Assembly (NCBI GenBank): GCA_002127295.1 | Contig: NFUV01000002.1 | Coordinates: forward strand, 744,001 to 808,000 | Origin: Chitinophagaceae bacterium IBVUCB2 | GTDB taxonomy: Bacteria; Bacteroidota; Bacteroidia; Chitinophagales; Chitinophagaceae | Direction of reading: 5' to 3' | Length of the DNA stretch: 64,000 nucleotides | In this document: piece by piece, positions 9,403 through 18,392 of the stretch | Numbering within the stretch: the first letter of the stretch is position 1 | Layout of the letters: every line of letters starts with the position of its first letter | Translations under genes and position numbers: made by a program | Notes under the pieces: generated by a model | The model's input: the letters and a program-made list of their open reading frames with translations, nothing else | Database searches by the model: none | What the model was told of the DNA's origin: nothing

Positions 9403-11014
9403 AAACAGTATAAAAGTAGAACCCATTGATGTATCCAGCAACTTCTTTGTTAGGATTGGAAAGAAATGGTTGGAAATTGGAAAGCACATCGCTTCGTAAA
9501 AGAACAAATAGCAGAACTGGCTCCTTTGTATTAAAAGAGCCCAGGTTGTTGATAAGCTCTGTTTTATACATCATCGGTAGATGGCTGTTTAATGCTACCC
9601 GATTGTTCATATAATCAGACGAACCTGTTAATACCACTTTGGATACATTGTATTTTTTCTTTTGCTCCTGTACTACCTTTTCGGCCAGTTCCTGGGTCTT
9701 ATATTCTATTTTCCAGGTGTATTCTTCGCTGTTAAATTTCATGACCCTTTTTGCACTAAATAGAATACCTCTTGCCATATCAGGAACCAGCAGAAGAAAT
9801 AAGGCAGCCGCTACGAATTTTGCTATTTTACTGGGGTGATTAAAACGAGTATTGAAATAAACAAAGGTTGCAAGTTGTAACAGAATTATTGCAAGGCCAT
9901 AATAACGGGCTTCCTGTACATAGGTCCAGATGTTTAATTCTTTTGCCACTCTTAACGAGAGCAAGGATAAGACAGCTACCACAGCAAATAAGGAGAGGAA
10001 TATGAGGTAGTAAAATGAATTTGTATGAGAAATATTTTTTATTCCTTTTCTAATAAAAAATTTCAAAGAGAAAAATGAGAGAATTAGAAAACCCAACAGG
10101 TGAATTACTTGTAATAAGGAATTGATCCATGAGCCTTGTTGGTACGGTAGCCGGAAAAACAATCCAATTGTTTCCGGGTTTATAAATGCAGCCGGCAGAT
10201 ACGGGTAAGAGTGAAGCAGGTTTTCAGGATAAAAACCACGGGTTGGTTCTGTGATATAAGCCGCAGTACCACTAACAGATTTTTGATATATCAACAGGGC
10301 TGAAATACTCGCAGTTACCGCCAATAAAACAATAAGAGATGCTATTTTTATTATTCTTTGTTTGTCATAGCTGCCTTTTATCAATAAGAAGAAAGGAATT
10401 ACAAATACAACAGGGATATATAAATACTTAGCGAATGCACAAAATATAAGTGATAGTACTATTGCTAATGTATCAAACTTCCAGGTAGCCGGATTTTTTA
10501 TTAACCGAAGTGTGAAGAGTAGTGCTGTTAAATAGAGTGTGATGGCAATGGCATCAGCATAGGGTTGTTTATAAAATGAATAGATGACAAATCCTGTCAT
10601 TAATGTAAATAGATTAGTAAGATAAATCGGCGTTCCGAGATTTTTTAATATAGCCCTTGTAACAAATATCAATATAGCTGCAAATAAAATGTCTAGTGCC
10701 AGTCCTGCAACAATATAATTATGATTGAATAGCTTATAAAAAGGGGTTAGCAAAAAGGAATATCCTGGGGGCCATTTAATAAGAGGCTCGTATATTATTT
10801 CTGAAAGATTGTTAGGCAATACCTGGGCAATACTTATCCCTTTGCCATAAACAAAATTTTGTGTGGCGAGAGCCTGGTGGGATCGATCGCCGCCTAAATA
10901 GGAAAAGAATAACAACTGCGATATACGCCCCGTAATTGCACCCAAAACAATAAAGAAGGTTACTGGTCTATTTGATAAAAGTAATTTCAGTTTGGTGAAC
11001 GGGTCTGTTGCCAT
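9386..11014 (-). CDS. Polytopic GT-C type glycosyltransferase-like protein (paralogue of the next gene)
   Basis: 542 residues with about ten to twelve membrane segments. The first periplasmic loop carries GGDRSHQALATQNFVYGKG and then LIKWPPGYSFLLTPFYKL, which resembles the acidic first loop of GT39/ArnT-like transferases that use lipid-linked sugars. A soluble C-terminal region of about 100 residues follows. It is clearly homologous along its length to the protein at 11115-12758 (shared LATQNFVYG, PLIKWPPGYS, QKSVSG/QKSISG, RGFYPENLL/RGFFAENLL). Activity is inferred from fold and neighbours, not from a full catalytic signature. Confidence 0.75.
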   Translation of the reverse strand: MATDPFTKLKLLLSNRPVTFFIVLGAITGRISQLLFFSYLGGDRSHQALATQNFVYGKGISIAQVLPNNLSEIIYEPLIKWPPGYSFLLTPFYKLFNHNYIVAGLALDILFAAILIFVTRAILKNLGTPIYLTNLFTLMTGFVIYSFYKQPYADAIAITLYLTALLFTLRLIKNPATWKFDTLAIVLSLIFCAFAKYLYIPVVFVIPFFLLIKGSYDKQRIIKIASLIVLLAVTASISALLIYQKSVSGTAAYITEPTRGFYPENLLHSYPYLPAAFINPETIGLFFRLPYQQGSWINSLLQVIHLLGFLILSFFSLKFFIRKGIKNISHTNSFYYLIFLSLFAVVAVLSLLSLRVAKELNIWTYVQEARYYGLAIILLQLATFVYFNTRFNHPSKIAKFVAAALFLLLVPDMARGILFSAKRVMKFNSEEYTWKIEYKTQELAEKVVQEQKKKYNVSKVVLTGSSDYMNNRVALNSHLPMMYKTELINNLGSFNTKEPVLLFVLLRSDVLSNFQPFLSNPNKEVAGYINGFYFYTVYVAPR

Positions 11015-11114
11015 AGAAGGGTAAGCAAAGTTAGTATATGATATTCCTGTCTTAAGTTATTATCTTAATAGATTTGTGAATTGGTAATTTATTGAATAGC
11101 AAAAGTAGTGAAAG

Positions 11115-12758
11115 CTACTTTGTAATAACAGGCAAAATCCGGGTTATAAAAATCGAAAAATCATAGTAATGTCCTGCTAACGCCGGTTTTTCAATAGTTG
11201 TGATTTTTTTTACGAAACCTGAATCGTTATCATGAATAACAGATACAAGTAATACTGGTTTTTTTGTTTGAAGAACCACAGATTCGTTAGCGATGGAATT
11301 GGTCTCTAAAATCGGAATATGACTATACAAACTAATGCGGTTGTTGAAATAATACGAAGAACCAGCAAGTATAACATCGTTGGTTAGTGTTCTTTGCTTT
11401 TCTTTGGTTATGATTGAATCTACGTACTGTTGTATTTTCAAGTCGCCTTGCCAGCTGTATTCTTCTTTTCCAAAATGGAAGACTCTTTTTATTGTGAATA
11501 CTGTTCCTCTAAAAAGCTCGGGAAGTAAGCTTAGCAAAAGAAAGAAAAAAACAAGCCGAACCCATTTACTGCCACTCAATTTATAAATAGGGTAAAGCGC
11601 AAAAATCGAAAGATGGATCAAGACATTGGGAAGTCCATAATACCTGGGCTCCTGGATAAATGTCCACCAATTACCAGGAGTGTCTTCCCCTTTTGCAATT
11701 TGCAACGAAATTGTTGCTAACAGTACAATTGTTGCAATGCAAATACCAATGGTTATATAAAAAAAATCAGATCGCAGGGTTAGACTTTTCCATTTTGTCT
11801 TTTTAAGGTGCCGTGCCAGACAGATAATAGAAATTACTAAAAAAAGGAAATATAAGGCCTTGAATACTATTGACAGCAGCCGATCGGTAGCCGGAGAATT
11901 AAATAGTAGTCCAATAGTTTCAGGTTTGATTATTGCAGCCGGGATTAACGGGTATGCTGAAAGTAGATTCTCTGCAAAAAAACCACGGGGAGCATTGCTT
12001 ACATAAGTAGAAGCCCCGCTTATGCTTTTTTGATACAGTAAAGTTGTGGCCAGGCCTATGGTGAGTAGCAACGCAACAACGATACCGGCTCTAAGAACTG
12101 GTTTATTTTTACTGCGGTAGCCTTTCCATATAAGAAAGAACGGCACAGTAAATACAGCCGGCATAAAAAGATATTTCATAAATGCAGCGGCAAACAAAAA
12201 CAAAGACATCAAGAGTACTGCTTTTGGCAGTGCGATTTTATTTTTCAGGAACGATAAGGTACAATACAGGGCAATAATAAATAGGGTAGAGGCGATTGCA
12301 TCTGAGGATGTAATAAAATAAAAATAGTAAATAAAAAGACTGGAAATTATCGTGTATATATTGACGAGAAAAAGAGGTGTGTCAAGAAGCTGTAGAATTT
12401 TTCTTGATACAAATAAAAGGATGATCGCAAAAACAATATCGAGTAGTAGGGATGACAGCAGATAATCATTTCCGGTAATCGAGTAGAGCGGTGCCAGCAG
12501 TAATGAGTAACCGGGAGGCCATTTAATTAAAGGTGTATGAATGATCGTGGAAAGATCAGCAGGCAATACTGCTGCAGTTGTAATCCCGTCTCCATATACA
12601 AAGTTTTGTGTAGCTAATAGTTGATAGCTGCGATCAACTCTCATGTTGAAGAAAAAAACGAGCTGCAAAAACCGGCTGCTAATTGCTATTGCAATAATTG
12701 CAATAGTGGCCCACCTGGATGAAAATAGATTCTTTATTTTTTGTAATAATTCTTGCAT
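11115..12758 (-). CDS. Polytopic GT-C type glycosyltransferase-like protein (paralogue)
   Basis: 547 residues, same architecture as its neighbour: N-terminal membrane segment, first-loop MRVDRSYQLLATQNFVYGDG, then LIKWPPGYSLLLAPLYS, many further transmembrane helices and a soluble C-terminal tail. The pair are products of a tandem duplication that has since diverged. Only 13 bases separate it from the upstream sulfatase-fold gene, while 100 bases separate it from its paralogue. Together with GT2, DUF2304 and PIG-L it suggests assembly or decoration of an envelope glycan; the substrate is unknown. Confidence 0.75.
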   Translation of the reverse strand: MQELLQKIKNLFSSRWATIAIIAIAISSRFLQLVFFFNMRVDRSYQLLATQNFVYGDGITTAAVLPADLSTIIHTPLIKWPPGYSLLLAPLYSITGNDYLLSSLLLDIVFAIILLFVSRKILQLLDTPLFLVNIYTIISSLFIYYFYFITSSDAIASTLFIIALYCTLSFLKNKIALPKAVLLMSLFLFAAAFMKYLFMPAVFTVPFFLIWKGYRSKNKPVLRAGIVVALLLTIGLATTLLYQKSISGASTYVSNAPRGFFAENLLSAYPLIPAAIIKPETIGLLFNSPATDRLLSIVFKALYFLFLVISIICLARHLKKTKWKSLTLRSDFFYITIGICIATIVLLATISLQIAKGEDTPGNWWTFIQEPRYYGLPNVLIHLSIFALYPIYKLSGSKWVRLVFFFLLLSLLPELFRGTVFTIKRVFHFGKEEYSWQGDLKIQQYVDSIITKEKQRTLTNDVILAGSSYYFNNRISLYSHIPILETNSIANESVVLQTKKPVLLVSVIHDNDSGFVKKITTIEKPALAGHYYDFSIFITRILPVITK

Positions 12759-12771
12759 TCGTTATTACTTA

Positions 12772-14241
12772 TTACCACCAGTTTTTTATAAAAATGGTAG
12801 AATCTTTTAAAAGAGGCAGCCGCTGGTTAAACGAGGTGTTTAATAGTACCCTGAACTGATTAACCATTGACATGCTGTCGTAAAACTTTTCATAATTTTT
12901 CCCTGGCAGATAGATTGAATTGAAACTCATGAAATGCATCTCTTGATTTCCTTCTAAAAATCGGAAACCATGATCCCCCATAAACAAGATAATTGCCTTT
13001 GGGGAAGCAGTTTGTATTTCGTCGATCAACTTTAAAAATAACGTATTGCCATATTGCAAATACCCAAGGTATCTTTTTTTGTCTTGTCTGTTTGTTTCTA
13101 AGAATGATGTTTCGTAATCAGGATGGCCGCTACTGTCGAGTAAGTACGGGAAATGTGGCAACATTAAGTGGAGATAAACAAAGCGGGGTTTTGGATTTTT
13201 TCGTTTTGCTTCCGAAATGGTATTGTCGATCAGCGTCTGGTTTATATCCAGCCTGCCCCGAACAAATTTTTTGATCTCGGATTTAATTTTAAACCGGGTA
13301 ATAAAATTCCATCGGATGTCGCTGTTAAATCTGCCAATAAAAGTGTGCATGGTAAACAGCAATGTGCCAGTATTGAAAAAAGTAGAGGAGACGGGATTGG
13401 GTATATTGTCGATGGGAAAAGCGGAATTGTTTTTTATTGTGTAGCCCTGTTGCTTTAGCCAGGCAGTAACAGCATTATGATTTATCTGATTAAAAGAAGC
13501 ATTTAAACTTTTGTCATTAAACCTGTCACCCAATGAATCAATAAAGTTCATATTCAACAACGATGCAATAGAAAAAGGGGTGGAGTTATAATTGCTTTTC
13601 GAGTTCTGAACTACATGAAAACCCCGGTTGGATAGGTTTTTTTCATATTGTGAATTATCAAAGCCTAAGTACTCTTTCAATTGTTTATTGTTTGCATATT
13701 CATCTGCCACAATAAGATAAATATCAGGTTTTGCACAGGTATCGCAGGTGGTTAATTCTTTTGGAAATGTTACGACAGAAACTATTTTCTTAGTAAGTTT
13801 ATTCAGTAATAAATTACCCGTATCTATTATTATCAGGATCAGGAACAAGATGTTCAGGTATAGGGTAAGGGTTGAAAGATCTTTTTTGGTTCTTTTTAGC
13901 AGTAGAATTATTGCTAAAAGGAGAATAGCTGAAAAAGGGAGTATGAAGGTATGTTTTGCAAAGAACGAGTTGCCCAAAATAGTTCTTATAAAATCATGGG
14001 CCGGGCCAAAGAATAAATTATAGCACATTACCAGGAATGCTAAAATACTGGCCTTTTGTAAATCTCTGTAGAACAAATAGAATAATAAAGCAATAAGTAC
14101 GGAGACTCCAATATACTTTATACAAAGTATAGAAGCTGATCCGATAGGTACCCTACCATAAAAAGTTATATACCCATGTAACACAAAAAATATTGGTAAT
14201 AAAAGGAGATAAAGGGGTTGTTTTTTTAAAACTGGATTCAT
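12772..14241 (-). CDS. Membrane sulfatase-fold (LTA synthase / phosphoethanolamine transferase-like) protein
   Basis: 489 residues: about five N-terminal transmembrane helices (residues 8-147), then an extracytoplasmic alkaline-phosphatase-superfamily domain. Visible motifs are KPDIYLIVADEY (metal ligands Asp180/Glu181), NYNSTPFSIASLLN (Thr221 is the likely nucleophile), HLMLPHFPY, and GDHGFRF. This layout is shared with transferases that move phosphoglycerol or phosphoethanolamine from a lipid to an envelope polymer. A paralogue lies 11 bases upstream. The product is probably a periplasmic transferase that decorates a glycan; a hydrolase is the alternative. Confidence 0.8.
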   Translation of the reverse strand: MNPVLKKQPLYLLLLPIFFVLHGYITFYGRVPIGSASILCIKYIGVSVLIALLFYLFYRDLQKASILAFLVMCYNLFFGPAHDFIRTILGNSFFAKHTFILPFSAILLLAIILLLKRTKKDLSTLTLYLNILFLILIIIDTGNLLLNKLTKKIVSVVTFPKELTTCDTCAKPDIYLIVADEYANNKQLKEYLGFDNSQYEKNLSNRGFHVVQNSKSNYNSTPFSIASLLNMNFIDSLGDRFNDKSLNASFNQINHNAVTAWLKQQGYTIKNNSAFPIDNIPNPVSSTFFNTGTLLFTMHTFIGRFNSDIRWNFITRFKIKSEIKKFVRGRLDINQTLIDNTISEAKRKNPKPRFVYLHLMLPHFPYLLDSSGHPDYETSFLETNRQDKKRYLGYLQYGNTLFLKLIDEIQTASPKAIILFMGDHGFRFLEGNQEMHFMSFNSIYLPGKNYEKFYDSMSMVNQFRVLLNTSFNQRLPLLKDSTIFIKNWW

Positions 14242-14252
14242 TAATCTACATA

Positions 14253-15725
14253 TTATGGTGTCAAATAGCTCGTCGAATCTTTCAGCAGTGGGAATTTCTG
14301 TTCGAAGAGACTATTTAAAATTATTCTAAATTGGTTGACATTGGTCGTTCCTTTATAAAATAATTCATAATTAGCGTTAGGTAATAATACTGCATTTAGT
14401 GTAAAAAAAGAATAATCAAGGTTTTGATTCTTGCCTAGAACTCGTAAGCCATGGTCACTCATAAGAACAATGACGGGCTTTTTTCTGGAAGATAACAGGA
14501 TGTGATCGATTAGTGATAATATTTTTTTGTTGGCATAAATCAGGTATTGAATATATGCATTAGCTTGTCCTTCTGCAGGTATAGAATCGTAATTAATCTC
14601 CATGCCAGTACTATCATAAAAAAAAGGGCCATGCGGCATCAGAAAATGTGAGTATATAAATCGGGGAGAATTGCTTTGTTGCAATGCTATCTCTCTAGTT
14701 AGGCTATCCAGTTTATTGTTGTTAATTTTAATATCATTTAGACTTTCTTCTCGTATGACTTTTTTTAACCAAGGGAAGCGGTGGCTTTGGTTTTTATAAA
14801 GGCGGTATAAAAAAGTATGCTCAGTGTAAATAATATTTTCGTCAGGGAAAAACAAAGAATAATAGAATTTTTTTTCCTTGTCAGCTATGTTAAAGTAGGA
14901 ATAGTTATATATATCATACCCATTGTTAGCTAGAATTTTTGTAAGAGTATTTTTTTTTGTAAGGCTTTTGCATAAAAATAGGTCTTGTTGTGTTTCTATT
15001 TTGCTCAAATTATTAATATAATCCATGTTTAAGAGAGAAGCTATTGAATAAGGAGTTTTATTGTAATTTGATTGTGAGTTTTCCTGAATCGAAAACCCTC
15101 TTTTTTTTAAATCATTTAAAAAAGTTGAATTGTTAAACGATAGAATATTTTTTAACTGTAATGCCCCTGCATATTCATCTACAAGAATAAGATAAATATC
15201 AGGTTTTTCCCTTTTCGGAAAAACTCGTGTCATCTTTGATAAATCCGCAACGGTTTTTTTTTCTGAGATACTCCTATTTAATAAAAGATTACTAAGGTCA
15301 AGTAATATTAGAATCAAAAAAAGCAAGTTAAAGTATGAGGCAAGATGAAAACGACAGCTTTTTACTTTTATTAAGAGAATCACAAATGAGGTTATAATTG
15401 CTATTACAATAATTAATAAGAAAGTGTAACTGCTTAGAAAAGAAGATCCGAATAAGCGTTTCGAAAAATCATAAAAAATCCCAAAAAACAAATAGAATAA
15501 AACTAAGAGTAGTGAAATAATGCTAGCACTAAGAATATTTCTAAGGATTGTAAAGAATAGGAATGCAAGTAAAAGTTCTAAGACTATATATTTTACTCCT
15601 GTGATTAAAACAGTAGATACTGGAATAAAGTTGTAGTATTCTACAAACCCATGAAATGCAAAAAATAAAGGCATCAAGAACAAAAAAAGTGGAGTTGATG
15701 CAATTATTTTTTTAAGCTTACCCAT
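14253..15725 (-). CDS. Membrane sulfatase-fold protein (paralogue)
   Basis: 490 residues with the same plan as the downstream gene: about five membrane helices, then KPDIYLILVDEYAG, NYNKTPYSIASLLN with the candidate Thr nucleophile, HFLMPHGPF and SDHGLRVL. By eye it is more AT-rich than its paralogue, with many T and A runs. The start overlaps the end of the methyltransferase gene by 8 bases, so translation is probably coupled. The two copies may act on different positions of the same polymer; this is inference. Confidence 0.8.
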   Translation of the reverse strand: MGKLKKIIASTPLFLFLMPLFFAFHGFVEYYNFIPVSTVLITGVKYIVLELLLAFLFFTILRNILSASIISLLLVLFYLFFGIFYDFSKRLFGSSFLSSYTFLLIIVIAIITSFVILLIKVKSCRFHLASYFNLLFLILILLDLSNLLLNRSISEKKTVADLSKMTRVFPKREKPDIYLILVDEYAGALQLKNILSFNNSTFLNDLKKRGFSIQENSQSNYNKTPYSIASLLNMDYINNLSKIETQQDLFLCKSLTKKNTLTKILANNGYDIYNYSYFNIADKEKKFYYSLFFPDENIIYTEHTFLYRLYKNQSHRFPWLKKVIREESLNDIKINNNKLDSLTREIALQQSNSPRFIYSHFLMPHGPFFYDSTGMEINYDSIPAEGQANAYIQYLIYANKKILSLIDHILLSSRKKPVIVLMSDHGLRVLGKNQNLDYSFFTLNAVLLPNANYELFYKGTTNVNQFRIILNSLFEQKFPLLKDSTSYLTP

Positions 15726-17097
15726 TTTTTTTCATTAGATAAAGTACACGGTTAGAATTGCCTACAGTATGTTTTTCTTCAACAGTGAAGAAATCACCAA
15801 ATGCATGTACAAAATTTTCTTCCGTATAATAATTGTAAATATCTTTTTTATTCTTCAGCATGAATTGGATCTTCTCATCGGTCTTAGGAACAAATTCAAT
15901 AATCAGGTAAGTACATACCTGCTGAAAAGAATTTGCTATTTGTGCAAATGAAATATTTTTTCCAATTGCCAGGTGATGTATAACTGCTAAAGCCATGGCT
16001 AAATCAACTTTTGTTCTTTTGAAAAAAGCTGCCCTTTCGGTGTTATTAACGCCAATAGAAGGAGAGGGGTTCGAAAGATCAATAATTAAAGGCTGTATCC
16101 TTTTTTCTTTCTTATTTTTTAGTTCAGTGTAGAGATTGTTTATACAAATTGGATCAAAATCGCTGGCAATAATTTTTATATCGTTGGAAGCGAGAAGTTT
16201 TGAAAACATCCCATCATTAGCTCCCAGGTCAACCGCTGTTTTTAGGTCAGCAATTTTTTTCAACCAATCTTGAATGATGTGGGTTTTCTTCGTAAGATAA
16301 TCGTCCCGTTGGACAGCTTCATCATAATATTCTGACCAGGCTGTTTGTTGCCCGGGAGTTTTTAATTTAGCAACTAAGGTTTCAAGACTCGAAACAAGGT
16401 TTAATAATTTCTGCCTGGAAAATTTAGCTGATCGGTTCTCAGAAGAATTGCCTTTTGCTGAAACTTTTGCATGCAAGTGAATATGAAGATAAGTATGCAG
16501 CGAAAACTTGCTCCGCCAGGGTAATAATGATTTCGTAATTGCCAATGGAATACCTTCCGGGTAAGCTAATTGTAATTGTTGTAAAGGCATTTTACTATAA
16601 TGCATCAGCAGCAAAGGGCTTAGAAAGTTTTCACAAAACTGGCGGTAAGCAATCCAGGGTGTTTCCTCCTTATATTTTTCAAAAGAAAGACTATCTATAA
16701 AAATCAACTTGCCGTTATGCCATTGTATATTGTAAGGGGTAGCGTCCTTAAGTACCAATCCATAGGCTACAGATTCTTTAAGTAATTGGAGCGTAAGTAA
16801 AGCGGCATCTCGTAGCATATCAAAACTCCACTCAAAGGCATAAGAGATAAACGAAATGGGCTCAGGCTTTAATGTAAGATAGTAATCTGATGAGCCAGTA
16901 AGGTTTTCTTGTATTGTTTCATGCGGAATTAGTAAACCTTGTTTTACCAGGTTTGCATAACAGCCGCTATTGAGAAAAAAATCAAAATCGTCTTTAAAAA
17001 TTGTATTTACCTGCCGATAGAGCACCCCGTCTTTTTCAAAAATAAATCCTGATGGATCTCTAAATGAAGAAGGATGTGGAATAAAGGAATTTGGCAT
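15718..17097 (-). CDS. Kinase-like domain fused to class I SAM-dependent methyltransferase
   Basis: 459 residues. The C-terminal half is a class I methyltransferase with motif I VDLGANDGMFSKLLAS at about 289-304 and an acidic ASDFDP after the next strand. The N-terminal half contains LKDATPYNIQ (Asp118, Asn123) followed by GKLIFIDSLSFE (Asp135). This is the spacing of a kinase-fold catalytic loop (D-x4-N) and metal Asp, as in lipopolysaccharide and small-molecule kinases. Whether the kinase half is active is unknown. The ATG shares its bases with the TGA of the upstream 55-residue gene. Context suggests modification of a surface glycan. Confidence 0.8.
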   Translation of the reverse strand: MPNSFIPHPSSFRDPSGFIFEKDGVLYRQVNTIFKDDFDFFLNSGCYANLVKQGLLIPHETIQENLTGSSDYYLTLKPEPISFISYAFEWSFDMLRDAALLTLQLLKESVAYGLVLKDATPYNIQWHNGKLIFIDSLSFEKYKEETPWIAYRQFCENFLSPLLLMHYSKMPLQQLQLAYPEGIPLAITKSLLPWRSKFSLHTYLHIHLHAKVSAKGNSSENRSAKFSRQKLLNLVSSLETLVAKLKTPGQQTAWSEYYDEAVQRDDYLTKKTHIIQDWLKKIADLKTAVDLGANDGMFSKLLASNDIKIIASDFDPICINNLYTELKNKKEKRIQPLIIDLSNPSPSIGVNNTERAAFFKRTKVDLAMALAVIHHLAIGKNISFAQIANSFQQVCTYLIIEFVPKTDEKIQFMLKNKKDIYNYYTEENFVHAFGDFFTVEEKHTVGNSNRVLYLMKKNG

Positions 17098-17264
17098 CAG
17101 GCTTCAGATTTATCATCTGGTTTTTTGGGAGAACGGAAGAAGAATGCTTTTATATAATTCTTTATATTCCGAAAGAAAAAAGCAACTCCTAAAACTGCCG
17201 CCACTATCACTTGCACCAGGTAACTACCAGTGCCCGGATCTATATACAACAATGCATTTATCAC
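17097..17264 (-). CDS. 55-residue small membrane protein with YIDPGTGS motif
   Basis: Read from a GTG at 17262-17264: (M)INALLYIDPGTGSYLVQ, then a single hydrophobic helix VIVAAVLGVAFFF, then a basic RNIKNYIKAFFFRSPKKP and an acidic tail DDKSEA. The GTG overlaps the TGA of the M42 peptidase gene in a GTGA junction, and its own TGA overlaps the ATG of the methyltransferase gene in an ATGA junction, so it is locked into the operon on both sides. From memory, small proteins with YIDPGTGS-type motifs occur near sulfatase-fold envelope genes; I could not check this. Function unknown. Confidence 0.8.
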   Translation of the reverse strand: MINALLYIDPGTGSYLVQVIVAAVLGVAFFFRNIKNYIKAFFFRSPKKPDDKSEA

Positions 17265-18364
17265 AGGTATTTAAGGTTTGTTTTCGGGGTCAAAGTTAAC
17301 AAAGTTTCATACATCAGCTTAATGGTATTCTCAATGTCATCCCGGTGAATCATTTCCACTGTAGTATGCATATAGCGCAACGGAATAGAAATCAAAACAG
17401 AAGGGCAACCATCATTTGAATAGGCAAATGAATCTGTATCTGTACCCGTACTACGGCTCAATGCCCGCCACTGTACCGCAATTTTTTTATCTGTCGCTAC
17501 TTTTTCAACCACTCCCAACAGTTTATTATGTACAGCAGGCGCATAAGCAAGAGAAGGCCCCTTGCCGGTACTTACATCACCTTCAATTTGTTTATTGATC
17601 ATCGGAGTGGTTGTGTCATGCGTAACATCGGTAACAATGGCAATATCAGGCTTAATTCTGCGGGAGATCATTTCAGCACCTCTCAATCCAATTTCTTCCT
17701 GCACTGCATTTACAATGTAAAGGCCAAAAGGTAATTTCTTTTTATTTTCTTTCAGCATTCTGGCTACTTCTGCGATCATAAAACCACCAACACGATTATC
17801 AAAGGCTCTGCCAATATAATTTCCATTGGCCAACTCATCAAAACCATCCTGGTACGTAACTACAGCACCTATATGAATGCCCAATGCCTCCACTTCTTTA
17901 CGGTTTCTTGCACCACAATCCAGCCACAGGTTGTCAGTTTTAGGTTGTGTTTCTTTATCGGCACCTAATCTTGTATGTATGGCAGGCCATCCAAACACCG
18001 CTTTAACCTGGCCTTTTTTGCCATGAATGATTACCCTTGATGCCGGTGCTGTCTGGTGGTCCACCCCGCCATTTCTTTTCAGGTATATTAATCCTTCGGC
18101 TGTAACATAATTTACAAACCAGCTTATTTCATCGGCATGAGCTTCTATTACTACTTTAAATTTATTATCTGGATTAATAATACCAACAGCTGTTCCATAA
18201 GGATCCACATATTGTGTGTCAACATACGGTTTCAGGTATTCCAGCCATAGCTTTTGGCCCCAGGTTTCAAACCCTACCGGTGATGCATTATTAATGTAAT
18301 TACGAAAAAATTCAAATGCTTTATCTGAGATGATTGACTTCTTTGCTTTTGTTGCTTTTGCCAT
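17261..18364 (-). CDS. M42 family metallopeptidase (glutamyl aminopeptidase-type)
   Basis: 367 residues, normal for the M42 family of tetrahedral aminopeptidases. Metal-site and catalytic motifs in order: EAHADEISW, AFDNRVGG, QEEIGLRGAEM, VTDVTHD and HTTVEMIH. No signal peptide, so it is cytoplasmic. These enzymes remove N-terminal residues from peptides using two zinc or cobalt ions. Its position at the head of the envelope gene run, with a 4-base overlap to the small protein, is unexpected for a general peptidase and may simply reflect a shared promoter. Confidence 0.95.
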   Translation of the reverse strand: MAKATKAKKSIISDKAFEFFRNYINNASPVGFETWGQKLWLEYLKPYVDTQYVDPYGTAVGIINPDNKFKVVIEAHADEISWFVNYVTAEGLIYLKRNGGVDHQTAPASRVIIHGKKGQVKAVFGWPAIHTRLGADKETQPKTDNLWLDCGARNRKEVEALGIHIGAVVTYQDGFDELANGNYIGRAFDNRVGGFMIAEVARMLKENKKKLPFGLYIVNAVQEEIGLRGAEMISRRIKPDIAIVTDVTHDTTTPMINKQIEGDVSTGKGPSLAYAPAVHNKLLGVVEKVATDKKIAVQWRALSRSTGTDTDSFAYSNDGCPSVLISIPLRYMHTTVEMIHRDDIENTIKLMYETLLTLTPKTNLKYL

Positions 18365-18392
18365 TGTTGTATATTATAAGTTGTAAAAATAA

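Noticed and set aside
9403-9507. Longer start for the GT2 gene
   Set aside because: The extra 35 codons lie within the upstream membrane protein gene; the GT2 domain begins right after the ATG at 9402.
13168-13458. Overlapping plus-strand frames inside the sulfatase-fold gene
   Set aside because: Opposite-strand shadows of a clearly coding minus-strand gene with no recognisable motif.
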